Assembly: GCA_030765045.1 (NCBI GenBank)
Contig: CM060963.1
Location: forward strand, 117,538,735-117,602,734
DNA length: 64,000 bases
Direction: 5' to 3'
Origin: Tenodera sinensis
Taxonomy: Eukaryota; Arthropoda; Insecta; Mantodea; Mantidae
Part shown: positions 55,761 through 64,000 of the stretch, one piece after another
Layout: the number at the start of each line of letters is the position of its first letter
Numbering within the stretch: position 1 is the first letter of the stretch
Notes under the pieces: generated by a model
What the model was told of the DNA's origin: nothing
Database searches by the model: none
The model's input: the letters and a program-made list of their open reading frames with translations, nothing else
Program-made: the position numbers and the translations under genes

Positions 55761-57558
55761 GCTTCCCAAGATACGACACGAAGATTTTTAGAAAAATATA
55801 CCCAAAGAAAACTAACCTTTTAATGGAAAAATTACCGACATTATTGATTAACTCGAAATGTTTGTAACGGATTTAATTAAAATACTACATATTATATACT
55901 TATATGACAAGTACAATCTGTTTCGTGAATTTTCACGGAGTAGTTTATAAATGCTGAATGACCCTTTTATAATTGGTAAACAGTGAGAGACAGAATCTTA
56001 CTTCGTAAGAAATGTAGATCTCGTTAAACCATAGAATTCACTTCAAATAAAATCTTTTGGAACCATTCATGAAATTTGTTTGCTCTTGGTTTAAATTTCA
56101 ATTTTTTCCCCCCTTTTTTTCCCCCTTTTTTCCTAGTAACCATACAAGAACATGCATTTGAAAGCCATCACATGGCGAATCGCTTTTTAAAATCTCGCTA
56201 TCGTTAACCTACACATTCTTCTTATACCTAAAAATAAATATGTAAATATACAATGGAAGTTTATTTCAATTAATATGAAATAGTTAGAAGAACAAAGTTT
56301 TGTAAGAATATTTTGTAAAAGAGTGAACACAGGAAGTCATATAATGCAGCAACTCCAGGGGATGTAATGTAAATATCCTTATCAGCATTCGTCTGAAAGA
56401 CCTGGGAAAACCCCGAAAAAACCAAGGTCAGTAACTCCCGAATGTGGACCACGGTAAGCAGTTGTGGATTAGTCAAATATATCAATTGTTAAATGTTTAT
56501 CTGCATTTTTCAATGCCCTTAGCTACCTCTGAAGGAGTAAATGAAGTCATAAATATCAGTACTTTCGATAACTGCTTTCTAACAGTTTAGTAAAAATATC
56601 GCACCATTTAAATAAATTATTTACAACTACAAAAGGGTTAGCAATGTTGCAGTTGCATCATAAATTTATTGCCCCTCAGTGTAAAATTACCATGATATTT
56701 TTAAAATAAAGCCCGTTACTATCGAGTTATGTGTTGCAATCACGAAATGGGGATTCTTTATGCTACGACCTGGCCTGCCTGACCAATTCGCGTGCGAGAA
56801 GAGCATTAAGCGTTTTGTTGTAAATTGAAGTAATAACAATGACATTAAGTAATTTATATGGGTGCACAATATAATACTAAACAGTTGGTTAAAGTAAGCC
56901 AACCTAATATAATGAAATTGAATGCGTAACAAATCAAAAGCATTTGTCTATTCTTTATATTCAGTAATGACATTGTGTGCAGTATATCGACTGTAAACAT
57001 ATTCGTGGACTAACTAGCAATATCATTAGCATCGAGCGATTCTTGAAATTATTGTGTTATTTTAATTAGGGAAGAGTACGTGCTTTATTGAGTGTAACAG
57101 CCCCTTCGTACGTGTGGTCAACGCAGTGCCTCGAATATACACCTTTTATGAAGGAAAGTTTTCAAAATTGGATGGGATGAGATGAGATTAGATGTATAGA
57201 TTGAAACCTTTCGTTTATTTTCGTTAATGTTAGTTTAAAAAAAAAGCATATTGCTCGTCATGAGTGTTTAGTTATTATTTGTGCTATTGAATTTCTCGGT
57301 ATTAAAAGAAAATAGTTTCAAAGAAAAGTTTCAAGACTAAAGTGTGAACGAGTAAAATCCTATATGCGGGTTAGTGGTGTACGTGGCATAATTGCGTGAC
57401 GTCACGAAAATGCGACAGTAAAAAAGTGCGTTGCCAAAAAGAATAAATAAGCATTTTTGGAGAGCAGTTGAACTTGTGTTATGCGTCGATCAAAAGATAT
57501 TTGTGAAACATTGGCAATCATCTATGCCATCGGAACATTAAATGGAAAACAATACATA
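55761..57558. other. AT-rich DNA with a SINE fragment
   Basis: 56340-56460 carries 'gtaatgtaaatatccttatc' and 'ctgggaaaaccccgaaaaaa', the body of the tRNA SINE family seen at 52.2 kb, without a clear tRNA head. The rest is unassigned; 57150-57185 is a GATGAGATGAGATTAGATG run. Confidence 0.45.
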
Positions 57559-58589
57559 TATGAGTCATTCCACGTCAAATCGAATAAAATATGGCAAAAA
57601 ATGACTTTCATCTCTCAGATTTTGTTGAAATTTTTTTGGTGTTTTGGAACGAAGTATATTTGACCCGTGTTTCTTCGTTTTGTATAAAAAAATTTATTTG
57701 GGCAGATATGAATTTTTGAAATGTCCCAAAAATCGCGCGTTCCTCACTCTTCGATCAATCATACTTCCGATTGTAATGAAGCAAATTACTTGATCTTTGG
57801 CTCAAATTAAAGATAAATTGCAGTATTTCGTGAGGTATTTATTAGAAAATTTTATTAATTATTATTAATATTATATTTTGTACGATTAAAGTTTTAAAGT
57901 TAGATAATAACAAACTCGACCATTTAAAAATCTGGAAAAAACTAAAAACACAATGAAGTTTATTCAATATTCTCAGAAAAAATCAGAATGGAGTCTCTAA
58001 TAGTTCAGTTGTAATTAACTTCCCAAATCAGCGCAGTGAATTCGCGTGGCAGCGGTAGCGGCTACAGTAACCTCACACAATTGCCACCTTCCATTGTGGC
58101 AACTGTCCACTGCTTGAGGTTCCATGAACGTTAAAACAGTACAGTAAGAACACTTCTATCTGACACTATTACATGTACACTATTAGCATCTTCAAAATGT
58201 TTTTAGAACATGCATTTTACACAGTTTCCATACAACACACAGCTTTACCTCCTTCTTCGAAAGAAAATTGTTTCACTAAAGCTTCAGTTTTTGACAAAGG
58301 AATAAAGGAGTGTAATTTTAAAGCACAGCTGGACCCATCGTTCTTGGCCCCTGACCCTGACTGGAAGTCCTGTTGGCGAATCCATAGCTTTTGTCTGTTT
58401 CATCAGCTCATATTGTATAATTCTGCGAATGAACCCATGCACATGGGGAAGGAGTGGGAAGGTAGTGATGTCTGCATGTGTTGCTAATTCAAAGGTGCTT
58501 TTTAGTGCAGTGTGTAGTTGAGACATAGACCTTTGCGATAAAGAGTGAATATAGTGAATTTGTGAGACATTGATCATAGCGTAAATCAA

Positions 58590-58825
58590 TTATGCCACCT
58601 GTAAGTTCTAAATTAGGGACCAAAACATTACACAGTCAAAGAAGAGAAACTATTTCAAATGTATGGACGTACATGAAGGAAGAAGCTAAAAGCAAAGACC
58701 TGTTTACATCAGAAGATTTTTTTTAAAAAAATTCAAAAGTTAAAAAGCGCGTATCAGATGCCACAGGATTATCAGAAAGAAGGTACATCGTGGAGACACT
58801 TTTCCGCATGGACTGTACTGCCTTA
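58590..58825 (+). pseudogene. Family B ORF remnant, copy 2
   Basis: MPPVSSKLGTKTLHSQRRET then 'ISNVWTYMKEEAKSKDLFTS' and EDFF, a stop and a shift in an A/T run. It continues as KKRVSDATGLSERRYIVETL and FRMDCTALV. More of the ORF is legible than in copy 1. Predicted helix-turn-helix; no catalytic domain downstream. Confidence 0.5.
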
Positions 58826-58828
58826 GTA

Positions 58829-58878
58829 TTCCACCTGCGGTGCCGTAGTAGTAAAAGCGGGCGTTAAACACTACAACA
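58829..58878 (+). mobile_element. 50-bp SINE 3' end with 12-bp target duplication
   Basis: 'ttccacctgcggtgccgtag' ... 'gttaaacactacaaca' sits between two copies of ACTGCCTTAGTA (58817-58828; 58879-58890). It matches the 3' end of the (CAA)n SINE at 28740-28866, so it is a severely 5'-truncated retroposition. Confidence 0.85.
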
Positions 58879-59656
58879 ACTGCCTTAGTAAGGAGAAGTT
58901 ATCTCACTAGCATAGCTGACGCGGCAATTCGCAGGCTGTCTGCAGTCACCTGGCTTGTTACTCGCCCGTGTGCGCTTGCAGGCCTCCAGAAAAAAAAATC
59001 GTAGCAAATGCACTAATGCAAGCTCCATAGTTTTCAACATCTTATTTTATAGATAAAATGTCAGGGAATACGTGTGTATTTTTCTTTTTTTTCGATTTTT
59101 AACACATCGATTTAAATTCTATTTTTGGTTTTACAAAATATACCATAAAAAACAGTCCAAAATTTATGTGTAATAATGATTGATCGAAAGTTGTTAAAAG
59201 TGTTATATTTAACCTTTCCAGTGCGCCAAATCCCAACTCTCAACTCTATATGAACTTAAAGTAACAAGTGATTAGATATTACGGCGCGCGCAGAAATTGC
59301 TTAGTTTCTAATATCCATAACTAAGCAAGTAATTTAAAAATACGGAAATAAAAAAACATGGGTCCCTTATTTGATGCCTATTATTCATTAAAAAAATTTT
59401 GAACCTCCTACGAAAAAGTCGTGTTTTACGGGTGTTCGATTAGACGTGCATTGACCCCTATACGTGTTATTATGAAAGTATAACAATTCATATGTCTTGT
59501 AATTACTGTGAAAAGAATAAAATCTGGAGTTGTGTTAACTATGTGATAAAGTCCTTTGTAACTTGGATGCCGAAACCCAAACACAATCAGCTCGGCCCGA
59601 AACGCCTAAGATAACTAAAAAAAAATTAAAAATAACAGTAGTCTCCTGCTCATCGT

Positions 59657-59659
<3 letters not shown>

Positions 59660-59725
<66 letters not shown>
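59660..59725. repeat. (TA)n microsatellite
   Basis: About 33 perfect TA units directly upstream of family A text. Confidence 0.95.
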
Positions 59726-59726
<1 letters not shown>

Positions 59727-59728
<2 letters not shown>

Positions 59729-60596
59729 AAATGTTTTAAAGGTTTGAGATTCTGATGTGTTGCACTTACATAACTTCCTCTACTCTTGTACTAACCATTC
59801 TAACAAACTCTTATTCCTATATCTCCATGTTAGTTAAGATAAACATTCGTGCAAATTATCTTATTGCTCATGTCCTTGTAGGTGCAAAGGGAATATTAGA
59901 ATACGACAGTCAAATCTTTTTGACCTTTCAGATTCCGTTCTCTTTGCACCATTAACGTATAAAAAATATGAACAACGTTGTTGCATTTCGCTGAAGTTCT
60001 AAGTTTTCCGAAACTCACGCATATAACAAGGAATATCTCCGAAATGGTTCACCCTACAAGAAAATGTATTCAGACATAAATTGTGTATTTTAGCAAGGTC
60101 TACCTTTTTTGTATAGTATGATTTGGTCTATCTCTAACGGTTTACCAGTTATGCAAAAGTCGCCCAGAGATAATACGACTACAGGAGCTATAGCCAGAAA
60201 ATTCTAGATATACATTTCCTTTGTCATATAAATATCTCAAACATATGACATTTTAATCAAAATCGTTAGAGCTATTTTCAAGAAAATCAAAATTTTCGAA
60301 AAATTTTCCATGTAAAGGGTAGTTTAGGGTGGGGCTATTTTCTTCAAAATCTTCGTGTCGCATCCTTTAAATACATTAAACTTAAATACCGACTTTAGTT
60401 TCTAACCTAATTTTCGTTTTTGAATTATGCTGTCCACAGACTGACAGACACACAGACGCACACACGGACCTTTTTCTAAAAATGTTTTTTTTTTTATCCA
60501 GGGGGCTCAAAACATATATATTCCCGTGAAATCTCGACATTGAATTTTTGGGTGGAATACAATACTTCCCCACTTACCAGTAAAGAAAGTAAAAAT
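59727..60596 (+). repeat. Repeat family A, full copy (with a scrap of another before it)
   Basis: The full copy is 59751-60596, from 'tctgatgtgttgcacttaca' to 'ccagtaaagaaag'. The 24 bases before it (59727-59750, 'tcaaatgttttaaaggtttg') are an internal piece of another family A copy. Confidence 0.75.
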
Positions 60597-60604
60597 GTTG
60601 GTGT

Positions 60605-60955
60605 TAAAACACACAAGTTATGTGCAAATGCATTTTTTGTAGAGTGAACCATTCCGGAGGTATTCCTTGTTATTGGTGTGAGTTTTACAATATCTACTTT
60701 TCTAAAATGAAAAGTCATTATTCACTTTATATCTCTTGGCCGTGCAAAGAAAACAGAATTTTAAAGCTTTAGAAGATTTGACTATCACAGTCCTCTGTAT
60801 TCCCATATTTCCCTTGCACCTACAAGAAAATCAGCAATAAGATAACTTCTACAAATGTTTATCTCGACTAACATGAAGGAGATAGGGGAATAAAAGCTTG
60901 TAAGAATAGTTAATATAAGAGTAGAGAAAGTCATGTGAGTGTAACCCATCAGACT
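60605..60955 (-). repeat. Repeat family A, 5' part, inverted
   Basis: On - it starts 'GTCTGATGGGTTACACTCAC' and runs through 'ATGTTAGTCGAGATAAACAT' to 'GGTTCACTCTACAAAAAATG'. It faces the + copy that ends at 60596, giving a head-out pair. Confidence 0.7.
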
Positions 60956-61411
60956 TTTAACTGTTACTTCACTAAGTTCTCAGTGCCACTTTGCTAATGT
61001 AATCTGGTTCAACTTTCCAGCCACTTCACTTAGTTTTCACTATCACTTCAATTTCCTAGTCACTTAAAGGCGTAATGAAACACGTACGACCTAGCCTCTC
61101 CTTCCGGATGGTTCACTCGCTGAAGATGGAACATAAGACTTCTCCAACTTCTCCTACCTTAGCAGCACTCACTGCACGTCATATTAGTCGTCACAAACTC
61201 GCTTGCAGAAGTTCAACTGACATCGTTAAGGACTAAGGACTCCGTGGAAAAATGTACAGTATATTAGAGATATCACTACAGATATTTGTTCTTCGGTACT
61301 GGTAATTCAGGACAGTGTAATGAGCATTGTATCAATATTTACTTTATTTGCGGTTAATGTGTATTTCTTAAACACCGTTAAAACTACCACAAAAAAAGCA
61401 ATGTTACTCGT
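60956..61411. other. Unassigned DNA
   Basis: Repeated 'cacttca.tt.gttt.cact' phrases near 60985-61070; otherwise nothing. Confidence 0.4.
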
Positions 61412-61762
61412 TTAAATACGTGCAGAAAACAATGCTCTCATTTGTTTTGTTTGGATTGAATCAAATTGATTATTTAACTTCTTGTTTGCTCCCCGCTGAC
61501 CATACATCAGAGGAACGCACCCAAAAGTACTCGTAAATAACTCTAATGAAAACATCGCTGGGCCGACTGGACCAGGCGCAAGTAATTCATCAGAAAATGC
61601 TTCGTCTCTTTCCCTACACCCTCTCGTCCATCCGAAAACATTTGGAGCCGGCTGTACGTACGACGCAGAGACGGCTACCGCACCGGCTGAGCAACCGTCG
61701 CTAAGAGAGCGGAGTCCCACTACCAAAATCAAAATGATTGATAGTACAATACTTCCTGGCAT
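61412..61762 (-). CDS. Hypothetical small protein with signal-peptide-like start
   Basis: 116 codons from the ATG at 61762. The first 26 residues (MPGSIVLSIILILVVGLRSL...GCSA) form a basic/hydrophobic signal-peptide-like segment with a plausible A-x-A/CSA cleavage end. The rest has four scattered cysteines, 'SYVQPAPNVFGWTRGC' and 'LLAPGPVGPAMFSLELF', and no domain I know. The stretch is GC-richer than its flanks and carries no repeat signature, so a host exon is possible. It may also be chance. No splice sites were established. Confidence 0.3.
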   Translation of the reverse strand: MPGSIVLSIILILVVGLRSLSDGCSAGAVAVSASYVQPAPNVFGWTRGCRERDEAFSDELLAPGPVGPAMFSLELFTSTFGCVPLMYGQRGANKKLNNQFDSIQTKQMRALFSARI

Positions 61763-62401
61763 CTTGGTACTCGTGTAGATCCAACATGCTCTTCAAAGTA
61801 AAACACAGCAATGACCGTGTTCATTCAAAACGCATGCGTTAGTAGCTGCTGTGATAATGCATGCGACAGCAATACATTGACTTCTGCAAACGGCTTAAGA
61901 GGTTTTCGTACTAACCGTTAACTTTTTTACACAAACCTTGAGCACTGAAATAAGATGACAAATAAACTAATAGCTCACCCTTCCAATATCTTTATAAACA
62001 GGATAGGTACTGCATTTCTACCAGTTTTCCTCTGTCCCCTGTTATATAGTGACCATCTACTTTGTTTGGGTTAAGATTCTGGTGGTTTTGGTTTTATTTT
62101 GGGACCGGCCACTGTGACATATGTTTCTCTTGATGTTCCTTCGTTGGCAAGGCGAATTCTGGGATGGTTTCTCTTCTACCATTAATTTCCTTTCCCTTGT
62201 CTCTTATCATTACGCTTTCCCTTTCATGTTTCAGCCAGGCTTAGGCACCTTGGCTTGGAATCGTTAGGACCTCTACTCATCTCTGTCGGCTGGTGTCTCC
62301 GGTCAATAGCCTACTGCGGTTCCTTCACCTTATCTGTTTCTTCTGGGGATAGTAAACAAACAAAACTCATGCTCGGCTGGGGTGCGGGGTGTCCCCTCCG
62401 T
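61763..62401. other. Unassigned DNA, retroposon-like end
   Basis: 62250-62375 is GC-richer and ends 'ggggatagtaaacaaacaaa', a possible A-rich retroposon tail. No other copy is in the window. Confidence 0.35.
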
Positions 62402-62946
62402 TCACTGCTCTGTCTGTCAGGTGGCGATTCCGGCACGTCAGCCGACGACTTATGGTGCATTAGTTCCCCGGAGGAAGAATGATGTAAAATATGAAAGTAC
62501 TCTATCTACAGGCGGTCAGAACGTATCATGGGCGGAACTACAACCATGGTGGGTCCCTAACAGATGCAAGCAAGTTCTTCAGCCCGACAGAGTTCCAGGT
62601 CACCCGCCACTAGCCAGCCAGGTTCGGCTGATCAATCAGTCTCCCTGGAAGGGCGGCTGGCCGACCACAGCGCCTCCCCTCAAACGAACACCGTATTTCC
62701 AGGGCGCATGCATCAATGCAGACTCTTACAACCTGGAAAGACCGGATAGAGAGAATGAAAATGAATGAAATGAAAGGAAGTGAAACAAGGGATGTAACAT
62801 AAATATCCTTCCCAGAATTCGACTGAGTGAACCGGGAAAGCACCCGAAAAAGCCCATTGGCAGGAAGATTGGCCTTGGGAATCGAACCCGCGACCTACTG
62901 AATGCGGGCCACAGAGTTTGCCGCCTAAGCCACCCCCCTCGGGCCG
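62402..62946 (-). mobile_element. tRNA-derived SINE, copy 2 (~545 bp)
   Basis: On - it starts at about 62946 with 'GGTGGCTTAGGCGGCAAAC' (A box) and a perfect B box 'GGTTCGATTCC' (about 62880). Collinear with 51830-52371, including 'gattccggcacg', 'gaccacagcgcctcccctca' vs 'gaccacaacaccttacctca', and 'ggaaagaccggatag'. Length is unusual for a simple tRNA SINE, so the body may be a composite. Confidence 0.75.
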
Positions 62947-63850
62947 TTTACTAGTTATAATTATACCATTGTTTTATTTTTACGCATATTCGTTTCGGTT
63001 CGATCATTTTCATAACTGTTTTTACCAAAGTTGGCACCCAATAAGCTAGTAAATCCTGTTTGTTATGGGATCATTTAAACGCGTGTATCGACTAAGAGTG
63101 AGAGAGAGAGACAGAGAGAGACGAAGGGAGAAAAGATAGACAAATACATAGTTATGCAGCTACTCACGTTCTTTCAATTAAATGTCAATAAAAACTTATT
63201 ACTTTGGTCAGTGGAATTTCCTTGGTTGAATTCCTTGCTAAGGGAGTAACAAAAGCATTCTTCATACTAATTCTAAGATATAAGCCGTTAAACATTTTGG
63301 AAATGTTAGTACCGCTGACCCTACAAAAGTTTTGTTTTTAAACAAGATAAAGATGAAATAGCACATAGGAAGTTCAGTATTCAATGCTAAAAGCCAAATT
63401 TTCTGATTTGGATGTCACCCAAAACGTTTGCGGAACCCACTGCGTCCATGTCTCGGATATATTTTTTAGAAAAGACCTCCACATGAATCAGAATCTTAAG
63501 CTCGTAATGAGCTTTCAACTCCGCCCTCTACAGCAGTTGCACTTGGACTTACATACTTGAAGCACTTGAATACAAGATGCACACTTCGTTTTAGCAAACA
63601 ATACTGCATCGAACTGTTCATATTCTTAGTAATTAAATGCGGTTTATAATAACAATAAATAATCACATTATTAAGTACATACCTTTCAAAGTATAAGGGT
63701 GAAGGTACCTGATGCATGATATATTAAATAAAACCCAAGAATAGTCCTGTTTCGAATAACGTATATTCTTTACCTTTCCTAAAGACAGATGCTGGTGATG
63801 CCCAGGTAAAGCTCAACTGGTGCAGCATACTAAATACTACATTTATAGGC
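62947..63850. other. AT-rich DNA, one GA-rich tract
   Basis: A GAGAGA tract at 63098-63123; otherwise nothing recognised. Confidence 0.45.
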
Positions 63851-63851
63851 G

Positions 63852-64000
63852 GCAACCACAGAACCGAGCATTGCTATATCTCGTACTACTTCGGAAGACG
63901 TAGGCTTGATGCGGAGAGTGGTGCTATCGTGCTGGCACGAAGAGTAGTCAGTCCTCCCCGGTAGTAAGCTTAGAAAAGTGAAGGAACTTTCGATAAACCG
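63852..64000 (+). pseudogene. Second, decayed copy of the 6-kb LINE (ORF2 part), cut by the window edge
   Basis: Collinear with ORF2 at 50764-50915: 'ggcaaccacagaaccgagca', 'acttcggaagacgtaggctt', 'gatgcggagagtggtgctat', 'agtaagcttagaaaagtgaa', 'ggaactttcgataaac'. It corresponds to the end of the RNase H domain and beyond. Small deletions break the frame. The match begins abruptly at about 63852, so the copy is 5'-truncated, as is usual for LINEs. Confidence 0.85.

Larger units (their letters stand above)
57559..59461 (+). mobile_element. Family B terminal-inverted-repeat element, copy 2
   Basis: About 1.9 kb, collinear with copy 1 (37292-39226). Left end GAGTCATTCCACGTCAAATC; right end complement GGGTCAATGCACGTCTAATC. 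Flanks 'tat' and 'ctat'. Contains the ORF remnant at 58590-58825 and a 50-bp SINE insertion at 58829-58878. Divergence from copy 1 is spread evenly, consistent with two old independent copies. Confidence 0.8.

Noticed and set aside
59755..60718. Short ORFs such as those at 59755-59955 and 60382-60573
   Set aside because: They recur with stops in every family A copy and are repeat sequence, not genes.

Overview
The window reads as intergenic or intronic DNA of a large, AT-rich, transposon-laden arthropod genome, most likely an insect. The evidence is the load of arthropod-type mobile elements: Jockey-like, RTE-like and RNase-H-bearing non-LTR retrotransposons, a THAP/P-like transposase, hAT and mariner relics, and tRNA-derived SINEs. 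I found no bacterial-type gene, no true tRNA or rRNA gene and no convincing multi-exon host gene. The only host-gene candidate is a short ORF with a signal-peptide-like start at 61412-61762 (-). The species cannot be named from the sequence alone.

Layout. 1-8 kb: AT-rich DNA with decayed transposase pieces (hAT dimerisation domain on -, a second transposase tail on -, a mariner on +). 8.36-14.6 kb: a nearly full-length but broken Jockey-type LINE on -. 15-17.5 kb: a fold-back MITE and a hAT relic with 37-nt-scale terminal matches and a perfect 8-bp target duplication. 19.4-22.5 kb and 31.6-32.2 kb: three LTRs of one LTR-retrotransposon family; one still carries a primer-binding site matching tRNA-Leu and two are solo LTRs with 4-bp TTAT duplications. 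23.4-26.7 kb: a dead P/THAP-type transposase gene split by a 1.3-kb poly(A) retroposon that encodes only an ORF1-like protein and has an 11-bp duplication. 30-31, 39-42.6 and 59.7-61 kb: copies of an unclassified ~850-bp repeat (family A), one nested in another, which fixes its ends. 33.9 kb: a MITE. 35.0-35.8 kb: sixteen units of a 49-bp satellite. 37.3-39.2 and 57.6-59.5 kb: two copies of a ~1.9-kb terminal-inverted-repeat element (family B) with a helix-turn-helix-like ORF. 44-45.2 kb: RTE-like reverse transcriptase relic on -. 45.4-51.4 kb: a complete 6.0-kb LINE on + with two intact ORFs, a (ATCCA)n tail and 11-bp duplications, which is the only apparently functional coding unit here. 51.8-56.5 and 62.4-62.9 kb: tRNA-derived SINEs. 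63.85-64.0 kb: start of a second, decayed copy of the same LINE running off the edge.

The genes do not form a host pathway. The two ORFs of the 6-kb LINE act together: ORF1 is an RNA-binding chaperone, and ORF2 carries endonuclease, reverse transcriptase and RNase H. The non-coding elements (SINEs, half-LINE, solo LTRs, MITEs) are passengers or leftovers of such machinery. Nested insertions and target duplications allow a relative age order to be read directly from the sequence.
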